DNA from: Streptomyces celluloflavus
Lineage (GTDB): Bacteria; Actinomycetota; Actinomycetes; Streptomycetales; Streptomycetaceae
NCBI GenBank assembly: GCA_000720995.1
Contig: JOEL01000051.1
Span: forward strand, 1-64,000
Direction of reading: 5' to 3'
Length of the DNA: 64,000 nt
The notes beneath the pieces were generated by a model that was not told the DNA's origin, did not search any database, and was given only the letters and a program-made list of their open reading frames with translations. The position numbers were made by a program, and so were the translations under genes. This document shows positions 6,828-14,993 of this stretch, in pieces; position 1 is the stretch's first letter, and each line of letters starts with the position of its first letter.

Positions 6828-9080
6828 GTGACAGCAGCATCGGACTCCACTCTTTTCCCGCAGCTCTCCACGGCGACCCAGTTTCCGGCGACGCCGGAGG
6901 GGGCCGACGCGGTGCTCGACGGGCTCGACCCCGAGCAGCGCGAGGTCGCCACGGCGCTGCGCGGTCCGGTGTGTGTGCTGGCCGGCGCCGGCACGGGCAA
7001 GACCCGCGCGATCACGCACCGGATCGCGTACGGCGTGCGCGCCGGGATCCTCCAGCCCTCCAGCGTGCTCGCCGTCACCTTCACCGCCCGCGCGGCCGGC
7101 GAGATGCGCGGCCGGCTGCGCCTGCTCGGCGCGGGCGGTGTGCAGGCGAGGACCTTCCACTCCGCGGCGCTGCGGCAGCTCCAGTTCTTCTGGCCCAAGG
7201 CCGTCGGCGGTGACGTCCCGCGCCTGCTGGAGCGCAAGATCCAGCTCGTCGCCGAGGCCGCCGCCCGCTGCCGCATCCGGCTGGACCGCAACGAGCTGCG
7301 CGACGTCACCGGCGAGATCGAATGGTCCAAGGTCACCCAGACCGTGCCCGCCGACTACCCGGCCGCGATCGTCAAGGCCGGCCGCGAGGCGCCCCGCGAC
7401 CCGGCCGAGATCGGGCAGATCTACAGCACCTACGAACAGCTCAAGCGCGACCGCGGCGCCATCGACTTCGAGGACGTGCTGCTGCTGACCGTCGGTGTGC
7501 TCCAGGACCGGCACGACATCGCCGAGCAGGTCCGCGCGCAGTACCAGCACTTCGTCGTCGACGAGTACCAGGACGTCAGCCCGCTCCAGCAGCGGCTGCT
7601 GGAGCTGTGGCTGGGGGACCGCGACAGCCTGTGCGTGGTCGGCGACGCCAGCCAGACCATCTACAGCTTCACCGGTGCCACCCCCGACCACCTGCTCAAC
7701 TTCCGCACCCGCCATCCGAACGCGACCGTCGTCAAGCTGGTCCGCGATTACCGCTCCACCCCCCAGGTCGTCCACCTCGCCAACGGCCTGCTCGCCCAGG
7801 CCAGGGGCCGCGCCGCCGAGCACCGCCTGGAGCTCGTCTCGCAGCGTGAGGCCGGCGCCGAGCCCGAGTACGTCGAGTACGCCGACGAGCCCGCCGAGGC
7901 CGAGGGCACCGCCCGCCGCATTCGCGACCTCATCGCCTCCGGCGTCCCCGCCAGCGAGATCGCCGTCCTCTTCCGTATCAACGCCCAGTCCGAGGTCTAT
8001 GAACAGGCACTGGCCGACGTCGGCGTCCCCTACCAGCTGCGCGGCGCCGAGCGGTTCTTCGAGCGGCCCGAGGTGCGCGAGGCCGGCATCAAGCTGCGCG
8101 GCGCCGCCCGCTTCGGCGCCAACGACGCCCTGCTCGACGACGCCGTCGATCTGCCGTCCGAGGTGCGGGCGGTGCTCAGCGACATGGGCTGGACCGGTGA
8201 GCCGCCGTCCGGCTCAGGCTCCGCCCGCGACCGCTGGGAGTCCCTGGCAGCCCTGGTGCGGCTCGCGGAGGACTTCGCCAAGGCCCGCCCGGAGGCCACC
8301 CTCGCCGACCTCGTCGCCGAGCTGGACGAGCGCGCCAACGCCCAGCACGCCCCCACGGTCGAGGGTGTGACGCTCGCCTCACTGCACGCCGCCAAGGGCC
8401 TGGAGTGGGACGCCGTCTTCCTGGTCGGTCTCACCGAGGGCATGATGCCGATCACCTACGCCAAGACCGACGAGCAGATCGAGGAGGAACGCCGGCTCCT
8501 CTACGTCGGCGTCACTCGCGCACGGCTGCATCTGGGCCTGTCCTGGTCGCTGGCGCGCTCTCCCGGCGGCCGGGCCTCCCGCCGCGCCAGCCGGTTCCTC
8601 AGCGGCCTGCGGCCCGGCTCCGGGGCATCGGCCGTCCGCCGCCTCCCGGGCGCGGCGGCGGGCGGTGTCGAGCGCGGCGGCGAGGCCGTGGGCGCGGGCC
8701 GCCGCAAGCGCCGCGGCCCGGCCCGCTGCCGGGTCTGCGGCAAGACGCTGACGGACGCGGGCGAGATGAAGCTGATGCGCTGCGAGGACTGCCCCTCGAA
8801 CCTCGACGAAGGGCTCTACGAGCGGCTGCGGGACTGGCGGGCCGAGCAGGCCGGCCGGCTGAGCCAGCCGGCGTTCTGTGTCTTCACCGACAAGACCCTG
8901 ATGGCCATCGCCGAGACGGTGCCGACGACCGCGTCGGAGCTCGCGGGCATCTCGGGCGTGGGCCGCCGCAAGCTCGACCGGTACGGCACCGATGTCCTGG
9001 CACTCTGCGCCGGTGAGGAGCCCGCGGGGGCGCCGCAGGACGGCTCCGGAGACGCTGCGGAAAACTCGTCGGAAAAATAG
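6828..9080 (+). CDS. uvrD2: ATP-dependent DNA helicase UvrD2
   Basis: A 750-residue superfamily 1 helicase from GTG. Walker A GAGTGKT is at residues 53-59, VDEYQDVS (motif II) near residue 245, GDASQTIYSFTGA is motif III, and VTLASLHAAKGLEWD and RRLLYVGVTRA are motifs V and VI. A four-cysteine cluster (CRVCGKT, then CEDCPS) lies near residues 638-662 and an HRDC-like domain ends the protein. This layout matches the actinobacterial UvrD2 class, which unwinds DNA during repair or replication. It is followed by wblC as in mycobacteria; the wblC promoter overlaps its stop codon. Confidence 0.93.
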   Translation: MTAASDSTLFPQLSTATQFPATPEGADAVLDGLDPEQREVATALRGPVCVLAGAGTGKTRAITHRIAYGVRAGILQPSSVLAVTFTARAAGEMRGRLRLLGAGGVQARTFHSAALRQLQFFWPKAVGGDVPRLLERKIQLVAEAAARCRIRLDRNELRDVTGEIEWSKVTQTVPADYPAAIVKAGREAPRDPAEIGQIYSTYEQLKRDRGAIDFEDVLLLTVGVLQDRHDIAEQVRAQYQHFVVDEYQDVSPLQQRLLELWLGDRDSLCVVGDASQTIYSFTGATPDHLLNFRTRHPNATVVKLVRDYRSTPQVVHLANGLLAQARGRAAEHRLELVSQREAGAEPEYVEYADEPAEAEGTARRIRDLIASGVPASEIAVLFRINAQSEVYEQALADVGVPYQLRGAERFFERPEVREAGIKLRGAARFGANDALLDDAVDLPSEVRAVLSDMGWTGEPPSGSGSARDRWESLAALVRLAEDFAKARPEATLADLVAELDERANAQHAPTVEGVTLASLHAAKGLEWDAVFLVGLTEGMMPITYAKTDEQIEEERRLLYVGVTRARLHLGLSWSLARSPGGRASRRASRFLSGLRPGSGASAVRRLPGAAAGGVERGGEAVGAGRRKRRGPARCRVCGKTLTDAGEMKLMRCEDCPSNLDEGLYERLRDWRAEQAGRLSQPAFCVFTDKTLMAIAETVPTTASELAGISGVGRRKLDRYGTDVLALCAGEEPAGAPQDGSGDAAENSSEK

Positions 9081-9111
9081 TTTGCGCGCGCGGAGTACAT
9101 CCCCATAGCCT
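9071..9111 (+). promoter_or_regulatory. Probable WblC-autoregulated promoter
   Basis: An AT-rich block GGAAAAATAG (9071-9080) abuts a -35-like TTGCGC (9082-9087); TAGCCT (9106-9111) follows after 18 nt. WhiB7/WblC-dependent promoters are known for an AT-rich element directly upstream of the -35, contacted by the AT-hook. The element overlaps the uvrD2 stop codon. Predicted start of the long wblC leader lies near 9118. Confidence 0.55.
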
Positions 9112-9223
9112 GCGGGAGCACGGAGACGACGGACCTTCCGAGTTCCGATCGATCCATGCTGTACTTGAACAAGTCTGGAACGGGATTCCCGGTCCACCGA
9201 GACGCCGAGAGGAGGCGAGCCCA

Positions 9224-9550
9224 GTGATCAGCATTATCAAGACCAACAAAATGACCGATCTCTCGGTCGTCGCCACGTGCGCTCTCGGCTCTTCCCTCCT
9301 TGGCACCGGTCTGTCCGGCTCCGGCCACCTGTCCGGTACCGAGGTCGTGCGCCCCGAGCCGTTCGCCGTCCTGGCGATCAACGAGCGCAGCGCGCGACCG
9401 AGTGAGGCACCTGCGGTAGCAGCAGTGGCGGCAGAAGCGAATGCCTTTGCCCGTGCGGCGGCCAATGGCGCCGAATCCCGGAAGCAGTACCAGACGAAGC
9501 ACGCAATGTGGGCCACCCGCGGCCTCGAACCCTGGAGAGATCCAGCCTGA
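9224..9550 (+). CDS. Upstream ORF in the wblC leader
   Basis: A 108-codon frame from GTG with a strong GGAGG sequence 10 nt upstream. The product (MISIIKTNKMTDLSVVATCA...) has a hydrophobic stretch and an alanine-rich middle and resembles no enzyme. whiB7/wblC genes in actinobacteria carry an upstream ORF whose translation controls a downstream terminator (established for the family). Codons 95-105 here encode the RNA segment that can pair with the terminator's left arm, so the frame probably acts as a translation sensor rather than for its product. Confidence 0.7.
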   Translation: MISIIKTNKMTDLSVVATCALGSSLLGTGLSGSGHLSGTEVVRPEPFAVLAINERSARPSEAPAVAAVAAEANAFARAAANGAESRKQYQTKHAMWATRGLEPWRDPA

Positions 9551-9593
9551 TCGGCATGATCAGGTCGGCACCTTCCAGGGCCGCGGAACCCAC
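9508..9593 (+). promoter_or_regulatory. Antiterminator pairing in the wblC leader
   Basis: GTGGG (9508-9512), CCGCGGCC (9517-9524) and CTGGA (9532-9536) are complementary, in register, to CCCAC (9589-9593), GGCCGCGG (9579-9586) and TCCAG (9574-9578). These 18 pairs would use up the left arm of the terminator at 9578-9610, so the two structures exclude each other. The upstream strand lies inside the last codons of the upstream ORF. Confidence 0.6.
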
Positions 9594-9619
9594 ACCGGGA
9601 TCCGCGGCCCTTTTGTTTT
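9578..9619 (+). terminator. Intrinsic terminator (attenuator) in the wblC leader
   Basis: GGGCCGCGGA (9578-9587) pairs perfectly with TCCGCGGCCC (9601-9610), followed by TTTTGTTTT. The site is after the upstream ORF and before wblC, so it should stop most transcripts unless the antiterminator forms. Confidence 0.85.
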
Positions 9620-9670
9620 GCCCAAGCGTCCGGCCACCAGCCGGGCCGAACAGACGAGGAACACACCACA

Positions 9671-10024
9671 GTGCAACTCCAGACGCACGCCCCGTCCGTA
9701 GTGACCGACCTGATCCCTCCGCCCACTCCTCAGGAGAACTCCTTGCTGCCCCTCACCGAGCTCGACAACGAGATCGACCGTCTCGGCGCCGCTGTCCCGT
9801 GCCGTACCTACGACCCCGAGGTCTTCTTCGCCGAGTCCCCGGCCGACGTCGAGTACGCCAAGGCGCTGTGCCAGACCTGTCCCGTCCGTGAGGCATGCCT
9901 CGCCGGGGCCAAGGACCGGCGTGAGCCGTGGGGTGTCTGGGGTGGCGAGCTCTTCGTCCAGGGCGTCGTCGTACCGCGCAAGCGTCCGCGTGGCCGTCCG
10001 CGTAAGAACCCGGTCGCGGCATGA
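9671..10024 (+). CDS. wblC: WhiB-family regulator WblC (WhiB7 orthologue)
   Basis: A 117-residue protein from GTG. Four cysteines (CRTYD, then CQTCPVREAC) ligate the Fe-S cluster; EPWGVWGGE is the G[VI]WGG sigma-contact turn, and RKRPRGRPRK near the C-terminus is the AT-hook that marks the WhiB7/WblC subfamily. It binds the primary sigma factor and activates intrinsic resistance to ribosome-targeting antibiotics (family knowledge). Its position after uvrD2, AT-rich promoter and attenuated leader all match that group. Confidence 0.95.
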   Translation: MQLQTHAPSVVTDLIPPPTPQENSLLPLTELDNEIDRLGAAVPCRTYDPEVFFAESPADVEYAKALCQTCPVREACLAGAKDRREPWGVWGGELFVQGVVVPRKRPRGRPRKNPVAA

Positions 10025-10338
10025 ACACCCCTGGCGCAGGAACGATCGACCGTCCCGTCACACGGGATCCCAAGAAGCAGGACCCCACGATGAACCCCTC
10101 TTTCACCGATACACCCGCCCCCGCGAACTCCGGCGCGATCGAGTCGCGCCAGAACAGGAACCTCGAAATGCAACTCATGCCAGAAGACCTGGCGCGTGCG
10201 CATATGCACGAACGTCTTCAAGAAGCTGAATCGGAACGCAGAGCACATCGGCTCGCCGCCGCGCGGCGTATGCAGCGCCGCGCCGAACGCGCGTCGCTCC
10301 GCGCCCGCCGCGCGCTGGCCATAGCGGTGATGCAGTAA
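10021..10338 (+). CDS. Small basic protein co-transcribed with wblC
   Basis: A 105-residue frame whose ATG overlaps the wblC stop (ATGA). The C-terminal half is a long Arg/Ala/Glu-rich helix (HERLQEAESERRAHRLAAAR...) that could be a coiled coil or bind nucleic acid. A shorter start at 10090 (MNPSFTD) is an alternative and would give 82 residues. I recognise no family. The overlap suggests translation coupled to WblC, hence expression under antibiotic stress. Confidence 0.6.
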   Translation: MNTPGAGTIDRPVTRDPKKQDPTMNPSFTDTPAPANSGAIESRQNRNLEMQLMPEDLARAHMHERLQEAESERRAHRLAAARRMQRRAERASLRARRALAIAVMQ

Positions 10339-10360
10339 CGCGACACACCGAAGCCGCCCA

Positions 10361-10392
10361 CCACGGGGCCGTCCGACAGGGCGGCCCCGTGG
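10361..10392. terminator. Stem-loop after wblC operon
   Basis: CCACGGGGCCG (10361-10371) pairs with CGGCCCCGTGG (10382-10392). It lies after the small gene and before the converging kinase gene. I see nothing else supportable in 10393-10743. Confidence 0.6.
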
Positions 10393-10743
10393 CCGTGGTG
10401 CACCCGTTTCACAGGAAGGGTGTGGACACCGCCGGACGGCGGATCGGAAGACGTAGGAACAGGCGGGTTCGATCGCCGAGCGCACGGCGCGTGCGCGCCC
10501 GCCTGTGGCACGGTCTTCGAGGGCATCCCGCCGACCCGGATCTGCTCCGTCGAGAGCGGCGGCCGCGGCTCTGCCTGCGACGACAGCGCGGGAGAGCCCT
10601 CGGCAGTCGGAGGCTGCCCGGACGCGAACCGGTGGCGAGGTGGCACACCCGCCGACCCGGCGGTCGCACCGCTTCGTCCGGCCCCGGCCGGGCGGCCCGG
10701 GGAACACGGCCGGCCCCGAGCGGCTCGGCCGGTCCGGGCTCCG

Positions 10744-12135
10744 TCAGGCCGTGCTCTCCTCGCAGAGGTCCCCGACGGCCTCCGGTGCCGCGGTCTCCTC
10801 GGCGACGAAGCCCGGCATCCACGCCGTCAGCTCATCGCGCAGCCGCACCGTCGCCCCCAACTGGCACAGCACCCCGATGGTGCTCAACGTCACACGATGT
10901 ATCAGGAGATACGAGGGCGGCAGATTGAGCTGTTTGCCCAACTGGTGCGCGGGGGAGCGCGGATCGCCGATCCGCGTCGCCTGATGACGCATCCAGCCCC
11001 GGGTGAAGGTGAACTCCTCCACCTGCGCGGGCTCGATGATCGGCAGCAGATAGTCCAGCACCGCCTCCGGTTCCAGCGCGATGGACTCCTTGACGAAGCC
11101 CTCCTCGCACAGGTGCCGGTAGACCGCGTCCGCCTCGCCGGCCAAGGCCATCCGCAGCGATGTGCCGATCGTCGGCGGCAGCCCGTCGGGCAGCCGGTCG
11201 ACCGTGCCGAAGTCCAGCACGCCCAGCCGCCACTCCTGCGCGGGCCCGTCCGGGGCGTGGCCGGTCAGCAGCCGGAAGTTGCCCGGATGCGGATCGGCGT
11301 GCAGCAGACCCGTCCGGGCGGGACCGGAGAAGAGAAAGCGCGCCAACAGCTGCCCGGCGCGGTTCCGCTGCTCCTCGGTGCCGTTCGCGATCACCTCGGA
11401 CAGCGGCACCCCGTCCATCCACTCGGTCACCAGCACCTGATCGCCCTGATGCACCACGGCCGGCACCAGCACATCCGGATCGTCGGCGAACTCCTCGGCG
11501 TGCGCCTGCTGGGCCTCCGCCTCCAGGGCGTAGTCCAGTTCCTCCGAGACCCGGTCGCGCAGCTCGGAGATCAGCGGTTTGACGTCCATGCCTGGGATCA
11601 GCGGCCCCAGCAGCCGCGCGAACCGGCTCAGCTGTGTTAGGTCGGACAGCAGCGCCTTCCCGGCCCCCGGATACTGCACCTTGACGGCCACCGCACGGCC
11701 GTCGTGCCACACCGCCCGGTGCACCTGCCCGATCGAGGCCGCCGCCGACGGCTTGTCCTCGAACTCCTCGAACAGCTCCCGCCAGTCCTCGCCGAGGCGC
11801 TCCGCCAGCACGGAGTGCACCGTGCTCGTCGGCATCGGCGGCGCCGCCTCCTGAAGCTTGGTCAGCGCGGCGCGGTACGGTCCGGCGATCTCCTCGGGCA
11901 GCGCCGACTCGAAGACGGACAGCGCCTGCCCGAACTTCATCGCACCGCCCTTGAGCTGCCCCAGAGTCGCGAAGAGCTGTTCCGCGGTGCGCTGCTGCAA
12001 CTCGCTGGCGATGATCTCCGCCGAACGTCCGCCGATGCGTTTGCCGAGCCCGAGTGCCGTGCGTCCGGCGAACCCCAGCGGAAGAGCGGCCAGTTTGGCC
12101 GTGCGGACCACTGCCTTACGCGGCAGATCAGACAT
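10744..12135 (-). CDS. ABC1/UbiB-family atypical kinase
   Basis: A 463-residue protein starting MSDLPRKAVVRTAK, with GGAGGGG seven nt upstream of the ATG. LKGGAMKFGQALS is the family's N-terminal KxGQ-type motif, SAAASIGQVHRA the Ala-rich nucleotide loop, VAVKVQYPG holds the lysine, and LLHADPHPGNF and LDFGTV are the catalytic and metal loops. UbiB/AarF-type kinases act in lipid or quinone metabolism; the actinobacterial substrate is unknown. The M. tuberculosis gene next to whiB7 is of the same family. A partial copy of its 5' end lies immediately upstream. Confidence 0.88.
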   Translation of the reverse strand: MSDLPRKAVVRTAKLAALPLGFAGRTALGLGKRIGGRSAEIIASELQQRTAEQLFATLGQLKGGAMKFGQALSVFESALPEEIAGPYRAALTKLQEAAPPMPTSTVHSVLAERLGEDWRELFEEFEDKPSAAASIGQVHRAVWHDGRAVAVKVQYPGAGKALLSDLTQLSRFARLLGPLIPGMDVKPLISELRDRVSEELDYALEAEAQQAHAEEFADDPDVLVPAVVHQGDQVLVTEWMDGVPLSEVIANGTEEQRNRAGQLLARFLFSGPARTGLLHADPHPGNFRLLTGHAPDGPAQEWRLGVLDFGTVDRLPDGLPPTIGTSLRMALAGEADAVYRHLCEEGFVKESIALEPEAVLDYLLPIIEPAQVEEFTFTRGWMRHQATRIGDPRSPAHQLGKQLNLPPSYLLIHRVTLSTIGVLCQLGATVRLRDELTAWMPGFVAEETAAPEAVGDLCEESTA

Positions 12136-12346
12136 GTGCGCGCCCCTCCGTGGTTTCCAGTGCGCGGCGAGCGCCGTGTGCGCGGAGCGGGGGCGCGGCA
12201 CCGTGACGGCCGGCGCCGCCCGGCCCACCGGATCCCGTGAAAAACCCTGCCGCGGCGCGCTGTTGAAGTGCACGGCCGGCGAACCCCGGTGGCAGCGCGG
12301 CCGACCCGGCGGCGCGGGTGACCGTCTCGCGCGGAAGTCCAGACAT
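12128..12346 (-). pseudogene. Duplicated 5' fragment of the ABC1 kinase gene
   Basis: The frame begins MSGLPRETVTRAAGSAALPP, closely matching the kinase start MSDLPRKAVVRTAKLAALPL and continuing GFAGR in both. The similarity includes the GGAGGGGCGC ribosome-binding region. After about 27 codons it diverges into arginine/glycine-rich sequence and stops within 8 nt of the true kinase start. It looks like a remnant of a short tandem duplication. It could still act as a translated leader for the kinase gene, because the overlap would allow coupling. Confidence 0.6.
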
Positions 12347-12401
12347 GCGCCCCTCCAACTCACACTGCCCCCTGCCGGGGGTTCTCCGTCATTGTGGCGT
12401 G

Positions 12402-13523
12402 TCACGGCCGAGGATCCGAGGCAGTCGCGGCATCGGAATCCGCCGCACCGCAGCCGCACTCCGGATGCGGTGTCACCGGCACTGTCCGCAGGCTCGCACA
12501 CGGCAGCGCCAGCTCCATCCGCGCCCCCGTACAGGGCGGCAGTTCGCCGTCCAGGAACGCCAGGGCCTGGACGGCGGCGAGCCCCGCCACCATCGTGGCC
12601 AACGCGGCATCGCAGGCCGGCACCGCGGGGGAGCCGCGCCCCGACCGCCACTGCGCGAGCAGCCGCGGCCAGGCCGGTTCCGCGTCCGTACGCCGCAGTT
12701 CGTCGCAGCGGGCGCAGGCCGAGCTGCCGGGTAGCACCAGCGGTCCCACCACGCCCGTGCCCTCGACCACACCGGCGTACAGATGCGGGATACCGGCTGT
12801 CAGCAGTGGCTCGGACAGTACGGGATCGGGGGCGTAGGCGCCGAGGCCGTCGCGCGGTGTGAGCACCACGAGCGAGAGCCCTGGTTCGCCGGCATCGCTC
12901 ACCGGGCCGACCGGGCGCGGTCTGCGCGTCCAGGGGGAAGCGCGGTGGACCAACTGCCGTGCGGAGGCGTCGCGCCGCTCACCGACCCGCTCGGCGGGCA
13001 GCCCGCCCGGCACGACGTCCCACGGTTCGACCGTCCCGCCGTCCAGCACGTCCACCCGGCCGACCCCCGCGGCCGACAGCAGGGCCGCGACCGAGGCCCC
13101 CACCCGTCCCGTCCCGCGCACCCGGACGCGGACCGCCCGACGTGCCCCTATCCGGCCCAGGGCGCCCGCCGCCTCCGGATGCTGCACCGACAGCGAGGCC
13201 AGATCGGGCCGGAGCCGCTCGAACGCCGGGCCGTCCGCCCGTACGGCCTCGGCCGCCGGGCCGCCCGCGGCCGGCGCGTCCAGCAGTCCGGCCGCGCCGA
13301 GCCGGTCCACCACACCCCGCGCATGCCCGGCGGGCAGACCGAGCGCTGCGGCGTCCGCGGTCAGCCGGCTCATGCTGCGGGTGCCGTCGATCATCCCGAG
13401 GAAACTGCCGGTCGCCGTGTCGACCGGGCCGACCACCACCGCATGGGCCGGCGCCACCCCGAACCGCACCGTTTCCCTGTCCCGCCAGCCGCGCCGCAGC
13501 GCGGTCTTGAGCATCGGATGCAT
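12402..13523 (-). CDS. ThiF/E1-like adenylyltransferase-fold protein
   Basis: A 373-residue protein. The central part has VRVRGTGRVGASVAAL, a glycine-rich nucleotide-binding loop, followed by a strand ending in VLDGG, as in ThiF/MoeB/E1 folds. ACARCDEL and ECGCG near the C-terminus may bind zinc. The canonical R-finger/Asn region is poorly conserved, so activation of a ubiquitin-like partner is uncertain. The start at 13523 (MHPMLKTALRRGW) avoids an arginine-rich upstream extension. It lies 266 nt upstream of the ABC1 kinase in the same direction, an order also seen in mycobacteria. Confidence 0.7.
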   Translation of the reverse strand: MHPMLKTALRRGWRDRETVRFGVAPAHAVVVGPVDTATGSFLGMIDGTRSMSRLTADAAALGLPAGHARGVVDRLGAAGLLDAPAAGGPAAEAVRADGPAFERLRPDLASLSVQHPEAAGALGRIGARRAVRVRVRGTGRVGASVAALLSAAGVGRVDVLDGGTVEPWDVVPGGLPAERVGERRDASARQLVHRASPWTRRPRPVGPVSDAGEPGLSLVVLTPRDGLGAYAPDPVLSEPLLTAGIPHLYAGVVEGTGVVGPLVLPGSSACARCDELRRTDAEPAWPRLLAQWRSGRGSPAVPACDAALATMVAGLAAVQALAFLDGELPPCTGARMELALPCASLRTVPVTPHPECGCGAADSDAATASDPRP

Positions 13524-13717
13524 GACATCCGCCCCCGTCCTTCGCCGTCTCCTCCGTCGAACGGTTCTCAGCATGCGCCGAGTGCCGGACCGACGGAGAA
13601 AGTTGTCCACAGGCGATGGGCATTAGTCATATAAATCGTCCCCGTCATGGAGTGTTTCGGGGACGAACCGTCGGCGGGGCAGGACTTCCCGCAGTGCCAG
13701 CAGGTAACGTCGGGCGC

Positions 13718-14344
13718 GTGCCCGCCGACCCTTCCCCTCGCGGCGCCGGGGAGACCCCCCTGCGCCGCGCCGCAGACACGACACGCCGGGCTGTCCCGAG
13801 CCCGGAGGCCCGAGGGCCAGGGACGAGCGCGGTCGAGGTGCGCCGTAGCTCACGGCGCCGCAGAACGGTTTCCGCGTACCGCGAGGGCGACCGCACCGTT
13901 GTCCTGATTCCGGCCCGTATGTCCGAGGCCGAGGAACAGCGCTGGGTGACCGTCATGCTGGACCGGCTCGCCGCCCAGGAGAGCAAGCGCATGCTGGGCG
14001 ACAGCGAGCTGGCCGAGCGGGCCGAGCGGCTGGCCGGCCAGTTCCTGGACGGCCGGGCCCGCCCCGCGACGGTGCGCTGGGTCACCAACCAGAACACCCG
14101 CTGGGGATCGTGCACCCCGGCCGAGGGCAGCATCCGCCTGTCGCACCGTCTCCAGGGCATGCCCGAGTACGTCATCGACTACGTCCTGCTGCACGAGCTC
14201 GCGCATCTCCTCGTCCCCGGCCACGGCCCGCAGTTCTGGCGGCTGCTGGAGGCGTACCCGCGCACGGAACGGGCCCGCGGATACCTCGAAGGGGTCGTCG
14301 CGGCCGACCGGCTGCCGCAGCTACCCGCCGCACGCACCGAATGA
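13718..14344 (+). CDS. YgjP/SprT-like zinc metallopeptidase (DUF45 type)
   Basis: A 208-residue protein. NTRWGSC followed by LLHELAHLLVPGHGPQFW gives the HExxH zinc site and the downstream histidine of the YgjP/M48-like family. The N-terminus is arginine-rich with EVRRSSRRRRTVSAYREGD, typical of this family. GTG at 13718 is chosen because a TAACGT box lies about 7 nt upstream, the usual layout of leaderless Streptomyces transcripts; the frame is open further upstream. Substrate unknown. It diverges from the ThiF-like gene. Confidence 0.8.
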   Translation: MPADPSPRGAGETPLRRAADTTRRAVPSPEARGPGTSAVEVRRSSRRRRTVSAYREGDRTVVLIPARMSEAEEQRWVTVMLDRLAAQESKRMLGDSELAERAERLAGQFLDGRARPATVRWVTNQNTRWGSCTPAEGSIRLSHRLQGMPEYVIDYVLLHELAHLLVPGHGPQFWRLLEAYPRTERARGYLEGVVAADRLPQLPAARTE

Positions 14345-14462
14345 CGGCCCCGGCAGCCCGGATCCGTCGCGTCCCCGCGGCACCGCCGCGGCCCGGCCCG
14401 GAGACGCAGCAGCCCGCGCGCCTCCCGGGAGCCGCGCGGGCACAGACCGCCGAAGCAGACCG

Positions 14463-14993
14463 CTAGAGAAGCGCCCGGGTGCGGTCCACCAGGCGTACCA
14501 CCGACGTGTCGGCGACGCCGGCCACCTCGTCGTACGCGAACCACCGCAGGTCCAGCGACTCGTCGCTGATCGCGGCCACCGCGTCCGCGGGCGCCAGCGC
14601 CGCGTACTGCACATCCAAATGCCAGGCGCACGGCGTCTGATGGCGGTCCAGCCGCACCGGCCCGCCGGGCAGCAGCGTCAGCCCGCGGGTGATCCCGGAC
14701 TCCTCGCACGCCTCCCGCAGCGCCGCGTCCGCCAGCGTGGCGTCCCCCGGCTCACAATGGCCGCCCATCTGGAGCCACATCTTCAGCTTGCGGTGCAAGG
14801 TGAGCAGAACCCGGCCGCGGGCCGGGTCGATCACCAGCGCGCTCGCCGTGAGGTGACCCTCCGCGCAGCGCCGCCACATGCCGTCCCGGTGGTCGGCGAG
14901 ATGGTCCAGATAAGACAGCCGGAGCTGTTCCTGTTCCGGCGACGGCGCGGGCCACTCCTTGAGCACCCGCGCCGCCTCCTCGCGCAGACTCAT
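14463..14993 (-). CDS. NUDIX hydrolase
   Basis: A 176-residue protein. GGHCEPGDATLADAALREACEESG is the Nudix box (GX5EX7REUXEEXGU) with all key acidic residues. It would hydrolyse a nucleoside diphosphate linked to another group; substrate not predictable. The ATG at 14991-14993 overlaps the TGA of the DUF2342 gene (ATGA), so the two are co-translated. Confidence 0.88.
   Translation of the reverse strand: MSLREEAARVLKEWPAPSPEQEQLRLSYLDHLADHRDGMWRRCAEGHLTASALVIDPARGRVLLTLHRKLKMWLQMGGHCEPGDATLADAALREACEESGITRGLTLLPGGPVRLDRHQTPCAWHLDVQYAALAPADAVAAISDESLDLRWFAYDEVAGVADTSVVRLVDRTRALL

Noticed and set aside
5834-7213. Long plus-strand frame across the CCTTC tract into uvrD2
   Set aside because: Repetitive composition, no domain, and it overlaps the well-supported helicase in another frame.
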